Shown: positions 1 through 5,968, counted from the first letter of the stretch. The stretch is 6,276 nucleotides of DNA from Deltaproteobacteria bacterium (GCA_003646705.1 QMLK01000064.1:1-6276); one strand, 5' to 3'. Translations and numbers: made by a program. Notes: a model not told the origin generated them from the letters alone.

Positions 1-150
1 GCCATCCAACTGAGCTGTGCCTGGGTGTGGGCAGCAGAGGAATCGGGCATCATGGGCTATGTCTTCGACTTCGGGCGCGGCATCCACTACTCCACCCTCA
101 AGTTCCAGAAGAAGGGCTATCGCGCCCTGGCGGTCAGGAGGGTGAAATAG
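1..150 (+). CDS. C-terminal fragment of a DUF1566-like (Lcl C-terminal domain) protein
   Basis: An open frame enters from the left edge and ends at TAG 148-150, giving 49 residues with no start in view. The peptide has WVWAAEES, then GYVFDFGRG, then a basic end, RALAVRRVK. This follows the C-terminal pattern of DUF1566/Lcl_C domains: a W-S/A-S/E-E element, a 'Y-x-V-D/N-F-x-x-G' strand, and a closing 'R-x-V-R' strand. Such domains are usually on secreted or surface proteins of unknown function, often in deltaproteobacteria. The gene ends 56 bases before the TAXI protein start and shares its strand, so co-transcription is possible but not shown. A formylglycine-generating-enzyme-like beta fold is an alternative. 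The assignment rests on a short tail. Confidence 0.6.
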   Translation, partial: AIQLSCAWVWAAEESGIMGYVFDFGRGIHYSTLKFQKKGYRALAVRRVK

Positions 151-160
151 GCGAGTTTGC

Positions 161-175
161 GCGCCCTCTGGGCGC
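161..175 (+). other. Short GC-rich stem-loop between the DUF1566-like gene and the TAXI gene
   Basis: GCGCCC (161-166) pairs with GGGCGC (170-175) around a TCT loop, 11 bases after the upstream stop codon. There is no T-run after it, so it is not a convincing intrinsic terminator. It could slow transcription or protect a 3' end, or be chance in GC-rich DNA. Confidence 0.25.
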
Positions 176-193
176 CGATGAAAACTCCAAGAA

Positions 194-203
194 AGGAGGA
201 GGT
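194..203 (+). promoter_or_regulatory. Strong ribosome binding site that sets the TAXI gene start
   Basis: AGGAGGAGGT lies just before ATG 207, with the GGAGG core at 195-199 and a 7-base spacer. The reading frame stays open further upstream, but that stretch lies inside the preceding gene and encodes no signal peptide. The site therefore fixes translation at 207. Nearly the same sequence precedes the UspA gene. Confidence 0.8.
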
Positions 204-206
204 ATC

Positions 207-1214
207 ATGAGGAAAGGGTTTTTTGTGGTGGTTGCGGTCCTTTCGGCACTGGCCCTGGTGGGGACGGTCCTTCTAGGGACCCCGCCGGCTGTGGCCAAGA
301 TGAGATATGTGACCATAGGGACCGGCGGGGTCACGGGGGTTTACTATCCCCTGGGAGGGGCCATAAGCAAGATCGTCAACAAGAAGAAGAGCGTGCACAA
401 AGTGAGGGTGAGTGTGGAGTCCACCGGCGGTTCCGTCTTCAACGTCAATGCAGTGATGGCCGGGGACCTGGAGTTCGGGATCGTGCAGTCGGACCGCCAG
501 TACCAGGCCTGGTACGGGCTGAAGGAGTGGAAAGACGTGGGACCTCAGAAAGACCTGCGGGCCATCTGCAGCTTCCACCCCGAATCGGTCACCTTGGTGG
601 CGGCTGTTGAGGCCGGGATCAAGACCTTTTACGACCTGAAAGGCAAGCGGGTCAACATCGGAAACCCCGGCTCTGGTCAGCGGGGCAACTCTATAGACGT
701 CCTGACCGCCGCGGGGATCGACTGGCAGAAGGACATCGTCCCCGAAGGTCTCAAGGCCGCCGAAGCCCCCAAGATGCTTCAGGACGGCCGCATCGACGCC
801 TTCTTCTATACCGTGGGACATCCGAGCGGAGCCATCAAAGAGGCCACCTCCGGAAGGAGGAAGGTCCGCTTCATCCCCATCCCTGACGATGTGGTCAAAA
901 AACTCACCGACAAGTTCCCCTACTACGCCCCTGCGATAATCCCCATCAAGTTTTACCCCATGGCCGAAAACAAGGAAGACGTCCCCACCTTCGGCGTGAA
1001 GGCCACCTTTGTGACCTCCATCAAGGTCCCCGAGGACATCGTCTACATCATCACTAAGGAGATCTTCGAAAACCTAGAGGCCCTGAAGAAGATGCACCCT
1101 GCCCTAGGCATCCTGGAGAAGAGGGCGATGCTCCAGGGCTTGACCGCGCCCATCCACCCGGGGGCCATGAAGTACTACCGAGAGGTCGGGCTGGATAAGT
1201 ACCTGAAGAAGTGA
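207..1214 (+). CDS. TAXI-family TRAP transporter periplasmic solute-binding protein
   Basis: This 335-residue protein is the extracytoplasmic receptor that captures the solute and hands it to the TRAP permease encoded next. Residues 1-30 form a signal peptide: MRKG, a long hydrophobic stretch, then PPAVA|K as a probable signal peptidase I site. The mature protein opens with TIGTGGVTGVYYPLGGAI (about 36-53), the TAXI family hallmark. Further typical elements are STGGSVFNVNAV (72-83), LEFGIVQSD (88-96), IGNPGSGQRGNSIDVL (151-166) and FFYTVGHPSG (199-208). The length is normal for the family. ATG 207 is chosen for its strong ribosome site and the immediate signal peptide. TAXI receptors with known ligands bind mostly carboxylates or amino acids such as glutamate; the ligand here cannot be read from sequence. 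A stem-loop follows the stop codon. Confidence 0.93.
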   Translation: MRKGFFVVVAVLSALALVGTVLLGTPPAVAKMRYVTIGTGGVTGVYYPLGGAISKIVNKKKSVHKVRVSVESTGGSVFNVNAVMAGDLEFGIVQSDRQYQAWYGLKEWKDVGPQKDLRAICSFHPESVTLVAAVEAGIKTFYDLKGKRVNIGNPGSGQRGNSIDVLTAAGIDWQKDIVPEGLKAAEAPKMLQDGRIDAFFYTVGHPSGAIKEATSGRRKVRFIPIPDDVVKKLTDKFPYYAPAIIPIKFYPMAENKEDVPTFGVKATFVTSIKVPEDIVYIITKEIFENLEALKKMHPALGILEKRAMLQGLTAPIHPGAMKYYREVGLDKYLKK

Positions 1215-1217
1215 TCG

Positions 1218-1246
1218 AAGAGGGGCGTCTCAAGGACGCCCCTCTT
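1218..1246 (+). terminator. Intercistronic stem-loop, probable partial terminator or mRNA stabiliser
   Basis: AAGAGGGGCGTC (1218-1229) pairs perfectly over 12 bp with GACGCCCCTCTT (1235-1246), with TCAAG as the loop. It begins four bases after the TAXI stop codon and is followed only by a short pyrimidine run (TCTC), so it resembles a leaky intrinsic terminator. Between a binding-protein gene and its permease gene, such hairpins commonly lower downstream expression or stabilise the upstream message, giving more receptor than permease. That role here is inference; the pairing is seen directly. Confidence 0.75.
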
Positions 1247-1262
1247 TCTCCCACCTATCGCC

Positions 1263-1269
1263 GGAGGAG
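1263..1269 (+). promoter_or_regulatory. Ribosome binding site of the TRAP permease
   Basis: GGAGGAG precedes ATG 1273 with a short spacer of 3 to 5 bases, depending on which GGAGG register is used. It lies downstream of the stem-loop at 1218-1246, so the hairpin does not cover it directly. Confidence 0.7.
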
Positions 1270-1272
1270 CCC

Positions 1273-3333
1273 ATGGAGGACCCGGAGATCGGTAAGGAGA
1301 AGGGGGTAGAGGAGGCCTGGAGGGTCGCCGAGGAGGCCGAGTTCGGGGCCAGAGCCCCCACGGGTTTCACAAAGCAGGTGAGCTGCGGGGTGGCGGCCCT
1401 CTGGTCCCTCTTTCAGCTGACGCTGCCCAAGCTGATCCTTTTGCCTTCGGTCTACATCAGGGCCATCCACCTGGCCTTCGCCATCTTCCTGGTCTACCTG
1501 AGCTACCCCGCCTTCAAAAGGATCCGCTTGGGTGGTCCCCTCTCCTTCCTCTCCTCCCGGGAGAGGGTCCATCTCATAGACTGGGTCCTGGCCATCCTGG
1601 CGGCCCTTGCGGCCCTCTACTTGGCCATAGACTACGAGGGCTTGAGCGCCAGACAGGGCTCCCCCCTCCTGAGGGACATCGTCTTCGGAGGGCTCCTGGT
1701 GATCCTGCTCCTTGAGGCGGCTCGCAGGTCCCTGGGGCCTGCCTTGAGTGTGGTGGCCGGGCTCTTCATCGTCTACGCCTTCTTCGGCCCCTACATGCCC
1801 GAGCTCATCGCCCACAAGGGGGTATCCCTGGGCCGCTTCATGGGCCAGATGACTATGTCCACCGAGGGGATTTACGGAATACCCCTGGACGTGTCAGCCA
1901 CCATCGTTTTCCTATTCGTCCTTTTTGGGGCCATGCTCGACAAGGCCGGAGGCGGCCGCTATTTCGTGCAGCTCGCCCTGAGCCTTATGGGTCGCTACAA
2001 GGGCGGCCCCGCTAAGGCGGCCGTTTTGGCCAGTGGAATGACAGGGTTGATCTCCGGCTCGAGCATCGCCAACACCGTAACCACTGGCACCTTCACCATC
2101 CCCCTGATGAAGAGCGTGGGCTACCCACCCAAGAAGGCGGCGGCTGTGGAGGTGGCCGCCAGCACCAACGGCCAGCTCATGCCCCCCATCATGGGGGCGG
2201 CAGCCTTCATCATCGCGGAGTATTGCAACATCTCTTACATAGGTGTAGTCAAGGCTGCCTTCATCCCCGCCATCATCTCCTACATCGCCCTCATCTACAT
2301 CACACACCTGGAGGCCTCAAAACTCGGCCTCAAGGGGCTGTCAAAGGAGAGGGTACCCCAGTTCCTCAAGATCCTGCCCCAGGGGCTCCATTTCCTCATC
2401 CCCCTGGCCTTCTTGGTCTACCAGCTCATGATCATGAGGCGGTCACCGGAGCTCGCGGCCTTTTACGCCATCTGTTCTTTGGTGGCACTGATGTTCGTAA
2501 AGCACCCCATCGAGGCCGCAAGGCGCGGGGACTCGATCTGGCACGGCCTGAAGGAAGCGGCCAGGCTCCTCTGGGAGAGCTTGGTGGCGGGAGGCAGGAA
2601 CATGATGGGGATAGGGGTGGCGGTCTCCGCCGCGGGGATCGTGGTGGGGGTTGTAACCATGGGCCTCGGTGGGATGATCGCCGAGGTGATCGACTACATC
2701 TCGGGGGGCAACATCATTGTATTGCTCGTGGTCACGGCCATAGCCAGCCTCATCTTGGGAATGGGCCTCCCCACCACGGCCAACTACATCGTCATGGCAT
2801 CGCTTACTGCCCCGGTGATCGTGGAGGTGGGCAGTGCCTACGGACTGGTGGTGCCGCTGATCGCCGCCCACCTCTTTTGCTTTTTCTTCGGTATCCTGGC
2901 AGACGACACGCCACCTGTGGGCCTGGCTGCCTACGCCGCCTCGGCCATCGCCAAGTCTGACCCCATCCCCACGGGGGTCCAGGGTTTCCTCTACGACATC
3001 CGCACAGCCATCCTCCCCTTTATGTTCATCTTCAACACCGACTTGCTGCTGGTGAATGTCCACTCCTTTTGGCACGCGGCCTTGGTCTTCACCACGGGCG
3101 TAGTGGGGATGTTGGCCTTCGCGGCCCTAACGCAGCGGTGGCTCATCACCCGTACCAGGATCTACGAGATGGCCCTCCTAGCCCTGGTCACCCTGATCAT
3201 GCTGAGGCCTGACCTTTTCATATCCAAGTTCCAATTCGGGAACAAGTTCGTGTGGTATTTGATCGGCTTCACCCTCTACGGCTTTATCTTCCTCCTTCAG
3301 CACATCAGGGTGAGGATTACGACAAAAGCCTGA
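1273..3333 (+). CDS. TRAP transporter permease, fused 4TM/12TM (DctQ-DctM) type
   Basis: This 686-residue inner-membrane protein joins the small (DctQ-like) and large (DctM-like) TRAP subunits, the usual arrangement for TAXI systems; no separate small-subunit gene is present. After a hydrophilic N-terminus of about 40 residues, hydrophobic helices at about 40-170 form the 4TM part. The large part follows with typical motifs: FGAMLDKAGGG (218-228), SGSSIANTVTTGTFTIPLMK (261-280), ASTNGQLMPPIMGAAAFIIAEY (296-317), GMGLPTTANYIVMA (496-509) and ILADDTPPVGLAAYAASAIA (541-560), then FNTDLLL and two or three more helices. It should drive solute uptake with an ion gradient, using the upstream TAXI protein as receptor. 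The length fits the fusion family and no frameshift is visible. Its stop is followed at once by the UspA gene's ribosome site. Confidence 0.95.
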   Translation: MEDPEIGKEKGVEEAWRVAEEAEFGARAPTGFTKQVSCGVAALWSLFQLTLPKLILLPSVYIRAIHLAFAIFLVYLSYPAFKRIRLGGPLSFLSSRERVHLIDWVLAILAALAALYLAIDYEGLSARQGSPLLRDIVFGGLLVILLLEAARRSLGPALSVVAGLFIVYAFFGPYMPELIAHKGVSLGRFMGQMTMSTEGIYGIPLDVSATIVFLFVLFGAMLDKAGGGRYFVQLALSLMGRYKGGPAKAAVLASGMTGLISGSSIANTVTTGTFTIPLMKSVGYPPKKAAAVEVAASTNGQLMPPIMGAAAFIIAEYCNISYIGVVKAAFIPAIISYIALIYITHLEASKLGLKGLSKERVPQFLKILPQGLHFLIPLAFLVYQLMIMRRSPELAAFYAICSLVALMFVKHPIEAARRGDSIWHGLKEAARLLWESLVAGGRNMMGIGVAVSAAGIVVGVVTMGLGGMIAEVIDYISGGNIIVLLVVTAIASLILGMGLPTTANYIVMASLTAPVIVEVGSAYGLVVPLIAAHLFCFFFGILADDTPPVGLAAYAASAIAKSDPIPTGVQGFLYDIRTAILPFMFIFNTDLLLVNVHSFWHAALVFTTGVVGMLAFAALTQRWLITRTRIYEMALLALVTLIMLRPDLFISKFQFGNKFVWYLIGFTLYGFIFLLQHIRVRITTKA

Positions 3334-3343
3334 AGGAGGAGGT
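3334..3343 (+). promoter_or_regulatory. Strong ribosome binding site of the UspA gene
   Basis: AGGAGGAGGT begins on the base after the permease stop codon (TGA 3331-3333) and precedes ATG 3347. With only 13 bases between genes, ribosomes finishing the permease are well placed to reinitiate, so this is a tight operon joint. Confidence 0.75.
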
Positions 3344-3346
3344 GAA

Positions 3347-3865
3347 ATGCTTCCGGAGATAAAACACATCCTCTACACCACGGACTTATCCCCCAACGCC
3401 GCCTACGCTTTCCGCTACGCCCTGAGGATCGCCAGGGGACAAGGGGCGAAGATCACCATCATGCATGTACTGCCCAGGATAGACCCCACCCTGGCCGTCC
3501 CCATAGCGGCCTACATGGGAGAGGAGAGGTTCTATCGCCTCTGGGAGGAGCGAAAGGAGGAGGTCATTCAGCGGATCAGAGAACGCCTCAGGCGCTTCGC
3601 CGAAAAGGAACTCGGCGAGGCCCCTGAGGTCATGGAGGCGGTCTCAGAGATCCGGGTGGTGGAGGGGGACCCAGCGGCGGAGATCCTTCAGGAGGTGGAC
3701 CGTGGGGACTACGACATGGTGGTCATGGGCTCCCACAGCAAGGGCCTTATCCCTCACGCCTTCTTAGGGGATGTGGTTACCAAGGTCCTGAGGCGGATAA
3801 ACAAGCCCGTGTTAGTGGTACCCATCCCCAGCGGGAAGCTCGATCTCACCTTCGAGGAGATCTGA
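3347..3865 (+). CDS. UspA-family (universal stress protein) protein linked to the TRAP transporter
   Basis: This 172-residue single-domain protein begins KHILYTTDLSPNAAYAFRYAL (about 6-26), the classic Usp first strand and helix with Asp13, which contacts ATP in known members. A charged helical insert (about 58-90) follows. Then come VVEGDPAAEIL (104-114) and DYDMVVMGSHSKG (121-133), with a closing strand PVLVVPIP (154-161). The family's ATP loop is G-x2-G-x9-G-S/T. Here G128 and G141 are kept, but the second Gly is Ser131 and the final Ser/Thr is Asp142, so ATP binding may be weakened or lost. The cytoplasmic Usp protein TeaD, encoded with the TeaABC TRAP transporter of Halomonas, binds ATP and regulates uptake; a similar role is inferred here from the 13-base spacing behind the permease. 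The family call is firm, the role less so. Confidence 0.9.
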   Translation: MLPEIKHILYTTDLSPNAAYAFRYALRIARGQGAKITIMHVLPRIDPTLAVPIAAYMGEERFYRLWEERKEEVIQRIRERLRRFAEKELGEAPEVMEAVSEIRVVEGDPAAEILQEVDRGDYDMVVMGSHSKGLIPHAFLGDVVTKVLRRINKPVLVVPIPSGKLDLTFEEI

Positions 3866-3871
3866 TCCTCC

Positions 3872-3898
3872 TTGACGTCCCCCGAGGCGCCCTATACT
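3872..3898 (+). promoter_or_regulatory. Candidate sigma70-type promoter for the deacetylase-fold gene and genes downstream
   Basis: TTGACG (3872-3877) matches the -35 consensus at 5 of 6 bases and TATACT (3893-3898) the -10 at 5 of 6, with a 15-base spacer. An overlapping -10, TACTAT (3895-3900), gives 17 bases but a weaker match. It lies in the 60-base gap after the UspA gene and would start RNA near 3905, just before the ribosome site. The locally AT-richer TATACTAT stands out in this GC-rich DNA. The short spacer is its main weakness. Confidence 0.5.
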
Positions 3899-3910
3899 AT
3901 CTCCTCAAGG

Positions 3911-3919
3911 AAGGAGGTG
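3911..3919 (+). promoter_or_regulatory. Ribosome binding site that sets the deacetylase-fold gene start
   Basis: AAGGAGGTG precedes ATG 3926 with about an 8-base spacer after GGAGG. The frame is open back to a TTG at 3872, but that TTG is part of the likely -35 box and has no comparable ribosome site. Start 3926 is therefore preferred. Confidence 0.8.
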
Positions 3920-3925
3920 GGAACG

Positions 3926-4765
3926 ATGGCGCGAACGGGGGTCTTCTTCCATCCCATAATGGCCCAAGGGGTCTGGCCCATCATCGGGAACAAGTTCGAG
4001 CGCTTCCCCGAGGTGATGGAGGAGGTCCTGAAGCTGCCGGGGGTGGAGCTCATTACCGCCGAACCAGCCTCGGAGGAACTCCTCTGCAAGTGTCACAGAC
4101 CAGATTACCTGCAACGGGTCAAGGCCTCTTGGTACTGGCAAGGGGCGGTGAGGGCGGTGGGTGGCTGCGTCCAGGCTTCTGAGATGGTCGCCAGGGGCGA
4201 GTTGCGCAACGCCCTGGTCTTCTCGGTGGCCGCAGGGCATCACGCCTCGGCCTCCTCGGGCTGGGGAGGGACGTATCTGGCCTGCATTGCGCCCTCGGTC
4301 GCCAACTTGAGGGAAAAGGGCCTCATCGGACGGGTGGCCATCCTCGACACCGACTGCCATCACGGCGACGGCACCAGGAGCTTCTTCCTCGAGGACCCTG
4401 AGGTCCTCCACGTCTGCTTCTGCCACTCCGACTGGGTGAGCCCCGACGGCACCAAGGTGGACGTAGCCGTGCCCTTCAGCACAGGGGACGAGGAGTACCT
4501 GAGGAGGGTCGAGCAGGAGTTCTGTTCCCGAGCCAAGGACTTCGGACCGGCGTTGATCTTCCACAACTTTGGCCACGACACCTGTGACGGCGACTACGGC
4601 GACAGGGGCCTATCGCCGGAGTTCTTCCCGCGCCTTGCCGAGCGGATCAAGGAACTGGCGGAGGAGGTCTCCCAGGGCCGTTACGTCATCATCACCCACG
4701 GCGGCGCTCGCAAGGACGTGGCGGAGAGGATCTTCCCGGAGATCGTGCGCCTTTTGGCCTCATGA
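3926..4765 (+). CDS. Histone deacetylase / AcuC-superfamily metallohydrolase with an atypical active site
   Basis: This 279-residue, probably cytoplasmic protein has the arginase/deacetylase fold signature. H105-H106 in AAGHHA match the general-base histidine pair. LDTDCHHGDGT (140-150) supplies D143 and H145 as zinc ligands, with D141 matching the potassium-site aspartate. D218 in FGHDTCDGD is the third zinc ligand. The usual tyrosine that polarises the acetyl carbonyl, in a GGY motif, is absent: the matching strand reads VIITHGGARKDV (254-265), with Ala261 at that position. The protein also has nine cysteines, including two C-x-C-H elements (54-57, 164-167). Family members deacetylate lysines, polyamines or other small amides, but the missing Tyr makes plain deacetylase chemistry uncertain. 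It sits between a TRAP-Usp module and ispD, preceded by a candidate promoter, and overlaps ispD by four bases. Confidence 0.85.
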   Translation: MARTGVFFHPIMAQGVWPIIGNKFERFPEVMEEVLKLPGVELITAEPASEELLCKCHRPDYLQRVKASWYWQGAVRAVGGCVQASEMVARGELRNALVFSVAAGHHASASSGWGGTYLACIAPSVANLREKGLIGRVAILDTDCHHGDGTRSFFLEDPEVLHVCFCHSDWVSPDGTKVDVAVPFSTGDEEYLRRVEQEFCSRAKDFGPALIFHNFGHDTCDGDYGDRGLSPEFFPRLAERIKELAEEVSQGRYVIITHGGARKDVAERIFPEIVRLLAS

Positions 4766-5457
4766 GGACGGCGGCCCTGATCCTTGCCGGAGGAAGGGGG
4801 GAACGGATGGGGCGAGAGGTCCCCAAACAGTTCCTCCCCCTCGGAGGGGAACCCCTGATACGGCGCACCACCAGGCCCTTTGAGACCTCAAAGGGGATCG
4901 ATCGGCTCGTCCTCGTCGTCCCAGAGGACTGGGTCGAGGGGACCCGGCGCATCATGCAAGGGACCGCCAAGCCCCTGGAGGTGGTCCCAGGGGGGGCCAC
5001 CCGTCAACTCTCCTCCCTTCGGGGCCTCAAGGCCCTTGAGGGGTCCCCGCCGGATTACGTGCTGATCCACGCCGGGGTGCGCCCCTTCGTGACCGTGGAG
5101 ATGATCGAGGAGGTCCTCTCCTTCGCCCCAAGGGCCGTTACCTTCGCCTTACGGGCCACAGAGACCCTGGTGGAGGTCGAGGGAGGCAGGGTCCAAGGGG
5201 TGCTCGACAGGGAGAGGGTCTACCACGTCCAGACCCCCCAGGGCTTCCCCTTCGCCGAGATCTTAAAGGCCCACCTCGAGGCCCAGCGAGACGGCCTAAA
5301 AGAGGCCCCCGATGACGCGAGCCTGTTGCTTAGGCTGGGAGGGGAGGTCTGGGTCCTGGAAGGAGACCCCCGTAACCTCAAGATCACCTTTGCTGCGGAT
5401 CTGCAGCTGGCCGAGGCCCTCCTGAAGACCTCCCTTCAAGGGCCTCGGGGGGGATGA
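4762..5457 (+). CDS. ispD: IspD-type 2-C-methyl-D-erythritol 4-phosphate cytidylyltransferase
   Basis: This 231-residue cytosolic enzyme would transfer CMP from CTP to methylerythritol phosphate, the third step of the MEP isoprenoid pathway. The N-terminal loop LAGGRGERMGREVPKQFLPL (8-27) carries Arg15 and Lys22, matching catalytic Arg20 and Lys27 of E. coli IspD. GGATRQLSSLRGL (77-89), QTPQGF (157-162), DDASLL (184-189) and GDPRNLKIT (201-209, with the conserved Lys207) complete the pattern, and the length is typical. Two departures stand out. The usual HD-x-x-RP motif is HAGVRP (103-108), losing the metal/CTP-site aspartate, and the usual 'DT' before the beta-arm is AT (132-133). It could be a divergent enzyme or a paralogue. 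The start ATG overlaps the previous gene's TGA as ATGA, suggesting translational coupling. No ispF follows. Confidence 0.85.
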   Translation: MRTAALILAGGRGERMGREVPKQFLPLGGEPLIRRTTRPFETSKGIDRLVLVVPEDWVEGTRRIMQGTAKPLEVVPGGATRQLSSLRGLKALEGSPPDYVLIHAGVRPFVTVEMIEEVLSFAPRAVTFALRATETLVEVEGGRVQGVLDRERVYHVQTPQGFPFAEILKAHLEAQRDGLKEAPDDASLLLRLGGEVWVLEGDPRNLKITFAADLQLAEALLKTSLQGPRGG

Positions 5458-5470
5458 GGGGGGTTGCAAA

Positions 5471-5968
5471 GTGGCGAACCTCTCTTACACCTCCTTCCCC
5501 TCCCCCATCGGCACCCTCTGGCTCTTGGGCGACTCAAGGGGGCTGATGAGGCTCAAGATCGGGGGGACGGAGGAGGACTTCCTACAGGAGGTGGTGGGCC
5601 CCTACGGCCCTCCCTCCCCATCCTCCCTTTCCCTTCGTCTGCCCCTGTCCGAGCTCGAGGCCTACTTCGAGGGCCGCCTTCGACACTTCAGCACCCCCCT
5701 CTTCCCAAGGGGCACCGCCTTCCAAAGGAGGGTTTGGGAGGTGGTGAAGGAGATCCCCTACGGAGAGGTCATCTCCTACGGAGAGGTGGCCAGCAGGATG
5801 GGACACCCCCGCTCTGCCAGGGCGGTGGGTTTGGCCTTGGCCGCCAACCCCTTGCCCATCTTCATCCCTTGTCACAGGGTGGTGAGGGCAGATGGGGGGC
5901 TCGGCGGTTTCTCGTCGGGCTTAGAGGTGAAGCGATGGCTCCTCGGCTTCGAGAGAGGGGACCTCTGA
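5471..5968 (+). CDS. Methylated-DNA-protein-cysteine S-methyltransferase (O6-methylguanine-DNA repair)
   Basis: This 165-residue protein repairs O6-alkylguanine by moving the alkyl group irreversibly to its own cysteine. The N-terminal ribonuclease-like domain (about 1-75) opens with SPIGTLWLLGDSRGL. The C-terminal DNA-binding domain has FQRRVWEVVKEIPYGEVISYGEVA (84-107), the arginine-finger helix SARAVGLALAANPLPIFIP (116-133, Asn126 included), the active site PCHRVV (133-138, nucleophile Cys134) and GGLGGFSSGLEVKRWLL (142-158). All key residues are present, so it should be active. Length and single-domain form match Ogt/AGT proteins rather than the larger Ada sensor. The start is GTG, with GAGGGGGG (5456-5463) as a modest ribosome site overlapping the ispD stop. 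The next gene starts inside its 3' end. No Ada-type regulator is visible. Confidence 0.95.
   Translation: MANLSYTSFPSPIGTLWLLGDSRGLMRLKIGGTEEDFLQEVVGPYGPPSPSSLSLRLPLSELEAYFEGRLRHFSTPLFPRGTAFQRRVWEVVKEIPYGEVISYGEVASRMGHPRSARAVGLALAANPLPIFIPCHRVVRADGGLGGFSSGLEVKRWLLGFERGDL
5923..5930 (+). promoter_or_regulatory. Ribosome binding site inside the methyltransferase gene for the small membrane protein
   Basis: AGAGGTGA lies four bases before ATG 5935, within the 3' coding end of the methyltransferase gene. It supports 5935 as the start of the small membrane protein, because the frame is open well upstream without a better-placed initiator. Confidence 0.6.

Noticed and set aside
27..206. Upstream extension of the TAXI protein to 395 residues
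   Set aside because: It would overlap the preceding gene and place residues before a clear signal peptide; ATG 207 has a strong ribosome site.
151..206. Promoter for the TAXI gene
   Set aside because: TTGCGC near 157 has no acceptable -10 at the right distance, so no promoter is called in this gap.
1255..1815. Long open frame on the - strand opposite the TRAP permease start
   Set aside because: Its product is low-complexity and rich in Gly, Asp, Glu and Gln with no recognisable domain. It lies wholly opposite a well-supported membrane protein, as expected for GC-rich codon bias.
2443..3075. Long - strand open frame opposite the second half of the permease
   Set aside because: The His/Asp/Gly-rich product has no domain pattern and mirrors codons of conserved TRAP motifs.
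3854..3870. GAGGA / TCCTC pairing around the UspA stop codon as a terminator
   Set aside because: Only five base pairs with a seven-base loop and no T-run; too weak to call.
3905..4576. Long - strand open frame opposite the deacetylase-fold gene
   Set aside because: The + strand protein carries clear metal-binding motifs; the opposite product matches no family I recognise.
5025..5041. Inverted repeat CCTCAAGG / CCTTGAGG inside ispD
   Set aside because: A short hairpin in coding sequence without a T-run; likely chance in GC-rich DNA with repeated Leu/Lys/Ala codons.
5757..5787. Direct repeat CCTACGGAGAGGT at 5757-5769 and 5775-5787
   Set aside because: It encodes the PYGEV...SYGEV motif conserved in this methyltransferase family, so protein constraint explains it.
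5464..5934. Upstream extension of the small membrane protein frame
   Set aside because: This part is Pro/Gly/Arg-rich, out-of-frame methyltransferase sequence. The real gene is best started at ATG 5935 with its own ribosome site.
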